Source: Streptomyces sp. NBC_01481 | GTDB taxonomy: Bacteria; Actinomycetota; Actinomycetes; Streptomycetales; Streptomycetaceae | DNA: 64,000 bases | Direction: 5' to 3' | Assembly: GCF_026339995.1 (NCBI RefSeq) | Contig: NZ_JAPEPT010000001.1 | Span: 1,562,501-1,626,500 of the forward strand | In this document: positions 29,523 to 37,473 of the stretch, in pieces | Position numbering within the stretch: the first letter of the stretch is position 1 | Layout of the letters: the number at the start of each line of letters is the position of its first letter | Program-made: the position numbers and the translations under genes | Notes under the pieces: generated by a model | What the model saw: only the letters and a program-made list of their open reading frames with translations | Database searches by the model: none | Told to the model about the DNA's origin: nothing

Positions 29523-31112
29523 ATGACTCGCTCCGAACGCCCGGCCCGTCCCACGACGCGACAGCGCCCGGTCAATTCCCGTGCCAAGGGCCCCGCGAAG
29601 GGCTCCGGCAAGGCTCCCGCCCGTAAGGCGGCGCCCCCGCAGGAATTCACGCTGCCGGAAACCACCACCCCCGCGCTGCCCGCCGTCGAGGCGTTCGACG
29701 AGCTGGACATGCCGGCCGCCCTGCTGAAGACCCTCGTGGCCCAGGGCGTGACCGAGCCCTTCCCGATCCAGGCCGCGACCCTGCCGAACTCCCTGGCGGG
29801 GCGCGACATTCTCGGCCGCGGGCGCACCGGCTCCGGCAAGACCCTCGCCTTCGGGCTTGCGCTGCTCGCCCGTACCGCGGGCCGACGCGCCGAGTCGAAG
29901 GCACCGCTCGCGCTCGTTCTCGTACCCACGCGTGAGCTCGCACAGCAGGTCACCGACGCCCTGTCCCCGTACGCGACCTCCGTGCAACTGCGGATCGCCA
30001 CCGTCGTCGGCGGGCTGTCGATCACCAAGCAGTCGGGCGCGCTGCGGCGCGGCGCCGAGGTGCTGGTGGCCACGCCGGGGCGGCTCAAGGACCTCATAGA
30101 ACGCGGCGACTGCGTACTCGACCAGGTGGCGATCACCGTCCTGGACGAGGCCGACCAGATGGCCGACATGGGCTTCATGCCGCAGGTCACGGCGCTGCTC
30201 AAGCAGGTCGAGGCGGGCGGTCAGCGGATGCTGTTCTCGGCGACGCTGGACAAGAACATCGACCGGCTCGTACGGATGTTCCTCACCGACCCCGTCGTGC
30301 ACTCGGTCGACCCGTCCGCGGGCGCGGTCACCACGATGGAGCACCATGTGCTGCACGTCGCGGACGAGACCGACAAGAAGGCCGTCGCCGTGCGCATCGC
30401 CGCCCGTGACGGCCGGGTGATCCTCTTCGTCGACACCAAGCGCTCCGCCGACCGCTTCGCCAAGCGGCTCCTCGCCAGTGGCGTACGGGCCGCGGCGCTG
30501 CACGGCGGCCGCTCGCAGCCGCAGCGCAACCGCACGCTCGACCAGTTCAAGAACGGGCAGGTCACCGCGCTGGTCGCGACCAATGTCGCCGCGCGCGGCA
30601 TCCACGTCGACGACCTCGACCTGGTCGTGAACGTCGACCCGCCCGTCGACCACAAGGACTACCTCCACCGCGGCGGCCGTACCGCGCGGGCGGGCGAGTC
30701 CGGCAGTGTCGTCACGCTGGTGCTGCCCGAGCAGCGGCGCGAGATGACCCGGCTGATGGCGGACGCGGGCATCAATCCGCGCTCGGCGCGGGTCAAGTCC
30801 AGCGACGAGGAGCTCAGCCGCATCACGGGCGCGCGCGAGCCGTCCGGGGTCGCGGTCACCATCGAGGTGCCGCAGCCGGTGGTGCAGCAGCAGCGACCGC
30901 AGCGGCGGCGGGCGCAGGTGCCGGGGCAGGGTGCGCAGGGCGGTGGCGGTGGCGGCGGACGCAGCCGTGGGCGGCGCGGTGGGGGCGGCGGCCAGGGTGC
31001 CGGTGCCGGTGCCGGCGGCTCACAGGGTGGCCAGCCTCGCCAGGGTGGCCAGGCCCGCCAGGGTGGTCGCCCGGCGGGTGGTGCGCGGGGCGGTCGGCGC
31101 ACGGCGGCGTAG
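29523..31112 (+). CDS. DEAD-box RNA helicase
   Basis: This 529-residue ATP-dependent RNA helicase has its Q motif near FPIQAATLPNSL, motif I GRGRTGSGKT, motif II VLDEADQMADMGF, motif III SATLD and motif VI YLHRGGRTARAGE. A basic N-terminus of about 45 residues and a C-terminal Gly/Arg/Gln-rich tail of about 90 residues (RGG-like, repeated GGQARQGG) flank the two RecA domains. Such tails bind RNA non-specifically. AGGAGGG at 29506-29512 supports the ATG at 29523. Cold-shock-linked helicases of this kind unwind structured mRNA and assist ribosome assembly. It is convergent with ipdC. Confidence 0.94.
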   Translation: MTRSERPARPTTRQRPVNSRAKGPAKGSGKAPARKAAPPQEFTLPETTTPALPAVEAFDELDMPAALLKTLVAQGVTEPFPIQAATLPNSLAGRDILGRGRTGSGKTLAFGLALLARTAGRRAESKAPLALVLVPTRELAQQVTDALSPYATSVQLRIATVVGGLSITKQSGALRRGAEVLVATPGRLKDLIERGDCVLDQVAITVLDEADQMADMGFMPQVTALLKQVEAGGQRMLFSATLDKNIDRLVRMFLTDPVVHSVDPSAGAVTTMEHHVLHVADETDKKAVAVRIAARDGRVILFVDTKRSADRFAKRLLASGVRAAALHGGRSQPQRNRTLDQFKNGQVTALVATNVAARGIHVDDLDLVVNVDPPVDHKDYLHRGGRTARAGESGSVVTLVLPEQRREMTRLMADAGINPRSARVKSSDEELSRITGAREPSGVAVTIEVPQPVVQQQRPQRRRAQVPGQGAQGGGGGGGRSRGRRGGGGGQGAGAGAGGSQGGQPRQGGQARQGGRPAGGARGGRRTAA

Positions 31113-31129
31113 GCGCCTGCGGCGGGCCT

Positions 31130-31438
31130 TGTCCCCACCCCGCACCTTCCTGAACTGGGGCAAGCCCCAAGACCCCGTGCGGGGGCTCCGCCCCCGGACC
31201 CCCGCTCCTCAGTCGCCGGAGGGGCTGAATTTCGCGTCCGGGACCGCGCCTCAAACGCCGGCGGGGCTGAATTTCTGCTGGTCGGCCTGAAGATTCAGGC
31301 CGACGGGCAGAAATTTCAGCCCGTCCGGCGTTTGAGGACATGCGGCCGAAGGTCGCATACGGGGTCCGGGGCGAAGCCCCGTCGAGGGCTGGGGGCTTGC
31401 CCCCAGTTACGGGAAGGGGCGGGGTGGGGGAACAAGCC
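31130..31438. repeat. Intergenic palindromic repeat, copy A2
   Basis: The longest copy. Its centre (31248-31339) is an almost symmetric inverted repeat with arms of about 43 nt around GGCCTGAAGATTCAGGCC. The arms begin GCCTCAAACGCCGG and end CCGGCGTTTGAGGAC. It is followed by the shared module ATGCGGCCGAAGGTCGCAT. It lies between convergent genes and probably terminates both. Its right end extends into the ipdC coding sequence (stop at 31407). Confidence 0.85.
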
Positions 31439-32468
31439 CGCCCAGTACCATCGCCGCCTCCGACATCATCCGCCCCACCAGCTCCTCGCAGCTCGGCAAG
31501 TCCTCGATCAGCCCCGCCACCTGCCCCGACGCCATCACGCCCAGATCCGTGCGGCCCTCCACCATCGAGGCCCTCAGCAGCATCGGGGTGTTCGCGGCGA
31601 GCAGGACCTGGCTCCAGGTCAGGTCCTTGCCGTGCTTCATGGCCAGGCCGTCGCGGATCATCCGCGACCAGGACAGGCCCGAGATCTTCTTGAAGCCCGC
31701 CGCCCGGCGCACCGCCTGGGCCAGCGCTCGCGTACGGCTCGCACGCTCGAGCGAGTCGACCAGCTCGCTCCGCAGCATCCGGTGCGGCAGACCGTCGACC
31801 GCCGTAGTGACGGTGATGTCCTTGACCGTCGCCGCCAGGTACCTCGCCTTGACCGCGTCCGGCACCGTCGAGTCCGACGTGAGCAGGAAGCGCGTGCCCA
31901 TCGCGATGCCCGCCGCTCCGTAGGCCAGCGCCGCGACCAGGCCGCGTCCGTCGTGGAAGCCGCCCGCGGCGATGACCGGGATGTCGACGGCGTCCACAAC
32001 CTGCGGGAGCAGGACGGTCGTTGCCACGTCGCCGGTGTGGCCCCCGCCCTCGCCGCCCTGGACGATCAACGCGTCCGCGCCCCACGCCGCCACCTTCTCG
32101 GCATGCCGCCGCGCGCCGATCGACGGGATCACGATCACCCCCGCGTCCTTCAGCTCGGCGATCAGTTCGCGGGACGGCGCGAGGGCGAAGGAGGCGACGC
32201 GGACCCCCTCGTCGATGATGATCCGTACGCGATCGCGCGCATCGCCCGCGTCCGCCCGCAGATTGACGCCGAAGGGCGCGTCCGTCCGGGAGGTGACCTC
32301 GCGGACGGCCCGGCGCAGTTCGTCGAGGGTCATCGTCGCCGAGGCGAGGATGCCGAGCGCGCCCGCACGGGCGGTCGCGGAGACCAGGCGCGGTCCCGCC
32401 ACCCATCCCATGCCGGTCTGCACGATGGGGTGCCGGACGCCGGTGAGTTTCGTGAGGGCAGTCTCCAT
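31407..32468 (-). CDS. ipdC: Nitronate-monooxygenase-fold protein IpdC
   Basis: This 353-residue FMN TIM-barrel protein is of the 2-nitropropane dioxygenase family. Features are RHPIVQTGMGWVAGPRLVSATARAGALGIL, the glycine-rich VQGGEGGGHTG, PVIAAGGFHDGRGL and ALAYGAAGIAMGTRFL. Position after ipdAB and length near 355 residues match mycobacterial IpdC, which is needed for steroid ring C/D catabolism and acts as a flavin-dependent oxidoreductase, not on nitroalkanes. The ATG overlaps the ipdB stop by one base. The C-terminal residues GLVPPPRPFP are encoded by the intergenic repeat A2. Confidence 0.87.
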   Translation of the reverse strand: METALTKLTGVRHPIVQTGMGWVAGPRLVSATARAGALGILASATMTLDELRRAVREVTSRTDAPFGVNLRADAGDARDRVRIIIDEGVRVASFALAPSRELIAELKDAGVIVIPSIGARRHAEKVAAWGADALIVQGGEGGGHTGDVATTVLLPQVVDAVDIPVIAAGGFHDGRGLVAALAYGAAGIAMGTRFLLTSDSTVPDAVKARYLAATVKDITVTTAVDGLPHRMLRSELVDSLERASRTRALAQAVRRAAGFKKISGLSWSRMIRDGLAMKHGKDLTWSQVLLAANTPMLLRASMVEGRTDLGVMASGQVAGLIEDLPSCEELVGRMMSEAAMVLGGLVPPPRPFP

Positions 32469-33181
32469 CAGCCCCGGACCTCGCGTTCGCGCAGCCCCTT
32501 CGGGTCGATCACCTCACGGATCAGCCGGAGTTCGGCGCCGGTCGGCTCACGCGTGTACGGGACGCCATGGGGGATCGTGAGCGTGAAGCCGGTGGCCTGA
32601 TGGATCTGTTCGACCGTGACACCCGGGTGCACGGACGCGAGCCGCATCGAGCGGTCCTCGGTCTCGAAGTCGAAGACACCGAGGTCGCTGACCACCCGCG
32701 GGATGCGGTGGTGGCGCGCACCGGCGGCACGGTCGTAGCCGACGCCGCAGACCATGTCGACGCGTTCGACGAAGACCCGGGGGGAGTGCCTGGGTACCCA
32801 GTAACTCACCGGATTGTTGAGGGTGTTGACGGGCGCCCCGCGTACGCCGAGGAGCTGGCGCGTGGGCCGTTCCCACGGTCCGATGCAGGAGATGTTCTGG
32901 TTTCCGTAGCGGTCGATCTGGCTCGCGCCCATCATCACGTGCCGTTTGCCGCCGGTGACCAGCGCGAGGTGCTGGCGGTACGGCAGCCAGCCCTCCGTCG
33001 TCCCGTCCAGGCCGACGAGCATCGCCTCGCCGTCCGTCATGAGGAGGTCGGGGGAGAAGGTCGCTCTGGCCAGCCGGGCGCCGACGGACGGGATCAGTCC
33101 CATGGGGCTGGCCAGCACTTCGCCGTTGCCCCGCCATGCCTCGGCGCAGGCGATCACGCAGTACTCGGAACGACTGATCAC
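32468..33181 (-). CDS. ipdB: IpdB, beta subunit of the ring-C-opening CoA hydrolase
   Basis: This 237-residue class I CoA-transferase-fold protein follows M. tuberculosis IpdB closely: ASPMGLIPSVGARLARATFSPDLLMTDGEA, MMGASQIDRYGNQNIS, PTRQLLGVRGAPVNT, SYWVPRHSPRVFVERVD and the end VIDPKGLREREVRG. IpdAB is not a transferase but hydrolyses a carbon-carbon bond to open the last steroid ring (COCHEA-CoA). The GTG start at 33181 overlaps the ipdA stop (GTGA), as expected for a two-subunit enzyme. Confidence 0.9.
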   Translation of the reverse strand: MISRSEYCVIACAEAWRGNGEVLASPMGLIPSVGARLARATFSPDLLMTDGEAMLVGLDGTTEGWLPYRQHLALVTGGKRHVMMGASQIDRYGNQNISCIGPWERPTRQLLGVRGAPVNTLNNPVSYWVPRHSPRVFVERVDMVCGVGYDRAAGARHHRIPRVVSDLGVFDFETEDRSMRLASVHPGVTVEQIHQATGFTLTIPHGVPYTREPTGAELRLIREVIDPKGLREREVRG

Positions 33182-34029
33182 TGCTGCTCCTTGTGCCAGG
33201 CCTGGACCGCCGACTGGTAGTCGTGCTCGCTCGTGCCGGACAGGAAGCGCTGCGCGAACTCGGGCCATGGGGTGGTCGCGTACAGCCTCTGGAAGGACTC
33301 GTCGCGGCCGTGGTCGGGGGCGCAGGAGGTGAAGTGCGCGCCGCTCGGTGTCTCGACGACTCCGGTGACCGAGTGTCGTTTGACCAGCAGGGTCTGCGGG
33401 GCGGCGCCCTTGGTCAGCTCGGCGGTCTCGACCAGCCGCTCGCAGGAGACGTACGCGGTGTCGGCGGCCTCGCAGAACAGATCGTCGAAGTAGGGATCGG
33501 GGCCCAGGTACTGGCCGTTGCCGAGCCGGTCGGCACGGTTGAGGTGGACGAGCGCGGCGTCCATCCGCAGCGCCGGTACGGCCGCGAACTCCTCGCCGTC
33601 CTCGTAGGGCGAAGTGACCGTGCGCAGCTCGGGGTTGACCCGCATCACGTCCGAGCCGAGGCCCGCGCGGACGGGGAGGAAGGGCAGCCGGTTGGCGGCG
33701 GCGGTCAGTCCCCACATGAACATCGCCTCGTCGATCTCGGTGAGGGCGAAGTCGCCGCGCTCGCGGGCGGCGCGGTAGTGCGGTTCGAGCGGGATCGAGT
33801 CGAGGGTGACGAACGCCGTGACGAGTCTGCGGATGCGGCCGGCGGCGGCGAGGAGGCCGATGTCCGGGCCGCCGTAGGAGACGACGGTGAGATCAGTGAT
33901 CTCCGTACGGAGCAGTGCTCGCACCAGGGCCATGGGCTTACGGCGCGAGCCCCAGCCGCCGATGCCGATCGTCATCCCGCTGCGCAGGCGGGAGGCGACG
34001 TCGTCGGGCGTCATCGTCTTGTCGGTCAC
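33178..34029 (-). CDS. ipdA: IpdA, alpha subunit of the ring-C-opening CoA hydrolase
   Basis: This 283-residue protein matches the characteristic IpdA sequence, including SGMTIGIGGWGSRRKPMALVRALL, DLTVVSYGGPDIGLLAAAGR, RLPFLPVRAGLGSDVMR and GPDPYFDDLF. It forms the CoA-binding partner of IpdB in ring opening of the C/D-ring intermediate. The GTG start overlaps the echA20 stop by GTGA. The four-gene string echA20-ipdA-ipdB-ipdC is fully coupled. The order is the same as in mycobacteria. Confidence 0.91.
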   Translation of the reverse strand: MTDKTMTPDDVASRLRSGMTIGIGGWGSRRKPMALVRALLRTEITDLTVVSYGGPDIGLLAAAGRIRRLVTAFVTLDSIPLEPHYRAARERGDFALTEIDEAMFMWGLTAAANRLPFLPVRAGLGSDVMRVNPELRTVTSPYEDGEEFAAVPALRMDAALVHLNRADRLGNGQYLGPDPYFDDLFCEAADTAYVSCERLVETAELTKGAAPQTLLVKRHSVTGVVETPSGAHFTSCAPDHGRDESFQRLYATTPWPEFAQRFLSGTSEHDYQSAVQAWHKEQQ

Positions 34030-34787
34030 GCTCGGTCCTCCTTCTTGCCTTCGGTGCCGAAGGTGTCGCGGACACGGCCGGCGACCCCGCTGAGGTTGGC
34101 CTCGAAGGTGAAGCCCTGCTCGAAGCGGTAGCTGCGGCGTACGTCGACGGGGTCGATGCCGTTGATGGCGGCCTTGGCCAGCCGGATGAGCAGGCCGTCC
34201 TTCTGTGCGATCTCCCGCGCCAACTCCAGGGCGGCGTCCGCCAGTCCGTCGCGCGGGACGACCTTCCAGACCGAGCCGTGGGCGTGCAGCTCCCGCGCGG
34301 TCGCGGTGCGCGAGGTGTAGTACAGCGCGCGCATCAGATGCTGGGGCACGAGCCGGGCTAGATGGGTGGCCGCGCCGAGCGCCCCGCGGTCCAGTTCGGG
34401 CAGTCCGAAGACGGCGTCGTCACTGGCGACGATCGCGTCCGCGTTGCCGACGAGGCCGATACCGCCGCCCAGGCAGTAGCCGTTCACGGCCGCGACGACC
34501 GGGACCTCGCACTCGTAGACCGCGGCGAATGCCTCGTAGCAGCCGCGGTTGGCGCCGATGAGGGCGGAGTGTCCGCTGTCGCGCTGCATCTCCTTGATGT
34601 CGACGCCCGCGTTGAAGCCGCGGCCCGCGGCGGCCAGGACGACGCAGCGGACCTCGGGGTCCCGGCCGGCCGCGCGCAGGGCCTCGGCGAGGTCGTACCA
34701 GCCCTGTACGGGAAGGGCGTTGACGGGTGGGAAGTCGACCGTGACGGTACAGATGCCCTTCGCGGGGCTTGCGGTGGAGACACCCAT
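34026..34787 (-). CDS. echA20: EchA20-like crotonase, ring-D-opening hydrolase
   Basis: This 253-residue crotonase-fold protein's closest remembered match is M. tuberculosis EchA20: CTVTVDFPPVNALPVQGWYDLAEAL, GRGFNAGVDIKEMQRDSG, CYEAFAAVYECEVPVVAAVNGYCLGGGIGLVGN, FGLPELDRGALGAATHLARLVPQHLMR and YRFEQGFTFEANL. EchA20 hydrolyses the five-membered ring D of the steroid remnant. ATG 34787 is preferred over an upstream in-frame codon because the candidate operator 34808-34827 lies just before it. It is the first gene of the operon and is divergent from the SDR at 34844. Confidence 0.91.
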   Translation of the reverse strand: MGVSTASPAKGICTVTVDFPPVNALPVQGWYDLAEALRAAGRDPEVRCVVLAAAGRGFNAGVDIKEMQRDSGHSALIGANRGCYEAFAAVYECEVPVVAAVNGYCLGGGIGLVGNADAIVASDDAVFGLPELDRGALGAATHLARLVPQHLMRALYYTSRTATARELHAHGSVWKVVPRDGLADAALELAREIAQKDGLLIRLAKAAINGIDPVDVRRSYRFEQGFTFEANLSGVAGRVRDTFGTEGKKEDRA

Positions 34788-34807
34788 GGGCGGATCAGCT
34801 ACCTTTC

Positions 34808-34827
34808 CACCAAACATTTGTTAGGTG
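34808..34827. promoter_or_regulatory. Candidate KstR2 operator between echA20 and the SDR genes
   Basis: CACCAAACATTTGTTAGGTG; its reverse complement contains CTAACAAATGTTTGGT, one base different from the site at 26154-26169. It lies 16-20 bp from both divergent starts, in the promoter region. Two such sites at the two divergent promoters of the same pathway suggest a common repressor. Confidence 0.75.
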
Positions 34828-34843
34828 AGGAAGGTAGCAGCCG

Positions 34844-35596
34844 ATGGAGCTGGGCGGGAGGGTGGTCGTCGTCACCGGCGGCACGCGGGGCGTGGGCGCC
34901 GGAATCGCCCGCGCGTTCCTGCGGGCGGGCGCGACAGTGGTGGTCTGCGCGCGACGGCCGCCCGAAGTGCCCGTCGCCGGGGCCGAGTTCGTACCCCTCG
35001 ACCTGCGCGATCCTGCGGCGGTGGGGGAGTTCTTCGACGGGGTCGTGGCGCGGCACGGCCGGCTGGACACCCTTGTCAACAACGCGGGCGGCACGCCGTA
35101 CCGCCTCCTCGGGGAAGCGGACGCGGCCCGCCACGCGCGCGTGATCGAGCTCAACCTCACCGCACCGCTGACCGCCTCGCTCGCGGCCCACGGACATCTC
35201 AGTACCGCCCGCGGCTCGATCGTGATGATCGGCAGCGTCAGCGGCGGCCGCCCCTCGCCCGGCACGGCCGCGTACGGGGCGGCGAAAGCCGGACTGGAGA
35301 GCCTGGCCCGCTCCATGGCCGTGGAGTGGGCACCCGAGGTGCGGGTGAACACCCTGGTCCTCGGCATGGTCCGCACCGAACTGTCCCCTCTGCACTACGG
35401 GGACGAGGAGGGCGTCGCCGCGGTCGGCCGCACGGTCCCGCTGGGGCGGCTGGCCGAGCCTTGCGAGATCGGTGACGCGGCCGTGTTCCTCGCCTCCCGG
35501 CGGGCGGCGTATGTCAGCGGAGCCTCGCTTCTGGTACACGGCGGCGGGGAGCGCCCCGCCTTCCTCGATGCCGCAACTGTCAACAAGGAGACCTGA
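34844..35596 (+). CDS. Short-chain dehydrogenase (Rv3549c-like)
   Basis: This is a 250-residue classical SDR. The cofactor motif is TGGTRGVGAGIARAF, the NAG motif VNNAGG, and the catalytic residues lie in IGSVSG and YGAAKAG. In mycobacterial HIP clusters two SDR genes lie next to echA20, and this gene takes the position of Rv3549c. It would act on a hydroxyl or keto group of a steroid C/D-ring CoA intermediate, but the step is not known. GAGGAAGG precedes the start. It is divergent from echA20 across the candidate operator and is followed one base later by a second SDR gene. Confidence 0.85.
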   Translation: MELGGRVVVVTGGTRGVGAGIARAFLRAGATVVVCARRPPEVPVAGAEFVPLDLRDPAAVGEFFDGVVARHGRLDTLVNNAGGTPYRLLGEADAARHARVIELNLTAPLTASLAAHGHLSTARGSIVMIGSVSGGRPSPGTAAYGAAKAGLESLARSMAVEWAPEVRVNTLVLGMVRTELSPLHYGDEEGVAAVGRTVPLGRLAEPCEIGDAAVFLASRRAAYVSGASLLVHGGGERPAFLDAATVNKET

Positions 35597-35597
35597 G

Positions 35598-36527
35598 ATG
35601 ACCGGCAGTGCCATCCCGGGGGAAAGCCCCCGGACCCCCGGCCCCCGCAGGAACATGTGCGACGGGCGAGTGGTGATCGTGACGGGCGCGGGGCGCGGGC
35701 TCGGCCGGGCCCACGCGCTCGCCTTCGCCGCCGAAGGCGCCAAGGTCGTCGTCAACGACCTGGGTGTCGGCCTCGACGGGGCAGGCGGATCGAGCGGACC
35801 CGCCCGGCAGGTCGTCGAAGAGATCGAATCGCTCGGCGGCCGGGCCGTGGCGCACGGCGGTGACATCGCGACGAGCGAGGGCGCGGCCTCTCTCGTCAAG
35901 GCCGCGCTGGACGCCTACGGACGGCTCGACACCCTGGTCAACAACGCGGGCTTCCTGCGCGACCGGATGCTCGTCAACCTCGACGAGGACGACTGGGACG
36001 CCGTGATGCGCGTCCATCTGAAAGGCCACTTCCTGCCGCTCAAGCATGCCGCAGCGCACTGGCGCTCCGAGGCCAAAGCGGGGCGGCCGGTTGTGGCACG
36101 CGTCGTCAACACCACCTCCGGGGCAGGGCTGTTGGGCAGCGTCGGCCAGGGCAACTACGCGGCGGCCAAGGCCGGAATCATCGGCCTCACCCTGGTCGCG
36201 GCGGCCGAGATGGGCCGCTACGGCGTCCAGGTCAACGCCATCGCGCCTGCGGCCCGTACCCGGATGACCGAGGAGACCTTCGCCGGTCTCTCCGCCCTGC
36301 CCGAGGATGTCTCGCCGCTCGTCGTCTGGCTCGGCTCGGGGGCCAGTTCGGGCGTGACCGGCCGTGTCTTCGAGGCCGAGGCGGGCCGTATCACCGTCAT
36401 GGAGGGCTGGCGGGCCGGCCCCACGGCCGACAAGGGGGCGCGCTGGACTCCTGCCGAAGCGGGCGAAGCCGCCCTGAAGCTACTGGCCGAGGCGGAGCCT
36501 CCGGGACCTGTGTACGGCGTGCGGTAG
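35598..36527 (+). CDS. Short-chain dehydrogenase (Rv3548c-like)
   Basis: This is a 309-residue SDR of the longer type with VVNDLGVGLDGAGGSSG after the first beta strand. Such a sequence is typical of multifunctional-enzyme-2-like 3-hydroxyacyl-CoA dehydrogenases. The cofactor site is VTGAGRGLGRAHALAFA and the catalytic Tyr-Lys is in NYAAAKAG. It fits Rv3548c in the KstR2 regulon. ATG 35598 is supported by AAGGAG. The first 19 residues (IPGESPRTPGPRRN) are Pro-rich and look like repeat-derived sequence, so ATG 35655 (MCDGR) is an alternative start. It ends the SDR pair. Confidence 0.85.
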   Translation: MTGSAIPGESPRTPGPRRNMCDGRVVIVTGAGRGLGRAHALAFAAEGAKVVVNDLGVGLDGAGGSSGPARQVVEEIESLGGRAVAHGGDIATSEGAASLVKAALDAYGRLDTLVNNAGFLRDRMLVNLDEDDWDAVMRVHLKGHFLPLKHAAAHWRSEAKAGRPVVARVVNTTSGAGLLGSVGQGNYAAAKAGIIGLTLVAAAEMGRYGVQVNAIAPAARTRMTEETFAGLSALPEDVSPLVVWLGSGASSGVTGRVFEAEAGRITVMEGWRAGPTADKGARWTPAEAGEAALKLLAEAEPPGPVYGVR

Positions 36528-36606
36528 CCGCGCGGACAGAATGTGAAGGCAGGAGTCCGCCGGTTCATTGACCGGTTAACTCCCGGGAAATTCCGCCCAG
36601 TTGGCG

Positions 36607-36618
36607 TTGACGCGTCAA
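36607..36618. promoter_or_regulatory. Perfect palindrome before the ribonuclease gene
   Basis: TTGACGCGTCAA, a perfect 12-bp palindrome 24 bp before the ribonuclease start codon. It could be a repressor site or the -35 region of the RNase promoter. Confidence 0.4.
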
Positions 36619-36642
36619 GGTCTACGCGCATCAATGGTGCGT

Positions 36643-37050
36643 ATGCGAATCCCCCCACGAATCGCCACCCTCGGTGGCATCGCTGCCCTCGCCTCCACCC
36701 TCCTCATCGGCGGACAGGCCACGGCCACCCCCACGGCCGCGGTCACCCCCACGACCGCCGCCGACGTCGGTCACATCTGCTACTCCGACCTCCCCTCCCA
36801 GGCGCACGACACCCTCGACCTGATCGAGCAGGGCGGGCCCTTCCCGTACAAGCAGGACGGAACCGTCTTCTCGAACCGTGAAGACGTCCTGCCCTCGCAC
36901 TCCTCCGGCTACTACCACGAGTACACGGTCATCACCCCGGGCTCCCCGAACCGCGGCGCCCGCCGCATCGTCACGGGCAGCGCGTCCCAGGAGGACTACT
37001 ACACCGCCAACCACTACGCCTCGTTCGACCTCGTCGACCACCGCTGCTGA
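36643..37050 (+). CDS. Secreted guanyl-specific ribonuclease (RNase Sa type)
   Basis: This small extracellular ribonuclease of the N1/T1 family cleaves RNA after guanosine. It has 135 residues with a signal peptide (about 1-28) and a short pro-region; the enzyme starts near D41. It closely follows RNase Sa: DTLDLIEQGGPFPYKQDG, VFSNRE, GYYHEYTVITPG, RRIVTG and SQEDYYTANHY. Catalytic residues are E93, R108 and H124, and C46 and C135 should form the disulfide. ATG 36643 is used; an ATG nine bases upstream is possible. A barstar gene follows 18 bp later, so toxin and cytoplasmic inhibitor are encoded together. Confidence 0.94.
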   Translation: MRIPPRIATLGGIAALASTLLIGGQATATPTAAVTPTTAADVGHICYSDLPSQAHDTLDLIEQGGPFPYKQDGTVFSNREDVLPSHSSGYYHEYTVITPGSPNRGARRIVTGSASQEDYYTANHYASFDLVDHRC

Positions 37051-37068
37051 GCCGGTATCCTCCGCCCC

Positions 37069-37455
37069 GTGACCAGGACCTATGTGATCGACGGGGCGGA
37101 GGTCACCGACCTTGACGCCTTCTGGCGGGTGATCGGCGAAGCCGTGAACGGGCCCGGCGGCTACTTCGGCCGCAATCTCGACGCCTTCGCCGACTGCCTC
37201 AGCGGCGGCATGGGGACTCCGGACGACGGCGATTTCGTCATCGAGTGGCACGACCACGAACGCTCCCGTACGGCGCTGGGCCGGGACGAGACGGTACGAC
37301 AGCTTCAGCTCCGGCTGACGCGGTGCCATCCAACGAACAGGGCCTCTGTCCAAGAGCAGTTGGAGCAGGCGAGGGACGGCATCGGTACGACCGTCTTCGA
37401 CTGGCTGGTGGAGATCATGCAGGAGCGGGCACCCGGCGCGCTCCGTCTGATGTGA
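37069..37455 (+). CDS. Barstar-family ribonuclease inhibitor
   Basis: This 128-residue cytoplasmic inhibitor begins MTRTYVIDGAEVTDLDAFWRVIGEAVNGPGGYFGRNLDAFADCLSGGMG, where GYFGRNLDAFADCL is the barnase-contact helix region of barstars. It would shield the cell from the RNase before export. The C-terminal region after residue 85 is longer than in Bacillus barstar and contains a helical segment. The GTG start lies 18 bp after the RNase stop, so both are probably on one message. It is convergent with the ankyrin/HEAT gene. Confidence 0.9.
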   Translation: MTRTYVIDGAEVTDLDAFWRVIGEAVNGPGGYFGRNLDAFADCLSGGMGTPDDGDFVIEWHDHERSRTALGRDETVRQLQLRLTRCHPTNRASVQEQLEQARDGIGTTVFDWLVEIMQERAPGALRLM

Positions 37456-37473
37456 GCACTTCGACGAGCGCGA

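Noticed and set aside
31021..31085. Tandem-repeat-like GGCCAGCCTCGCCAGGGTGG units at the helicase 3' end, considered as a CRISPR or VNTR
   Set aside because: The units are coding, in frame, and give the Gly/Arg/Gln-rich tail common to DEAD-box helicases; there are no spacers.
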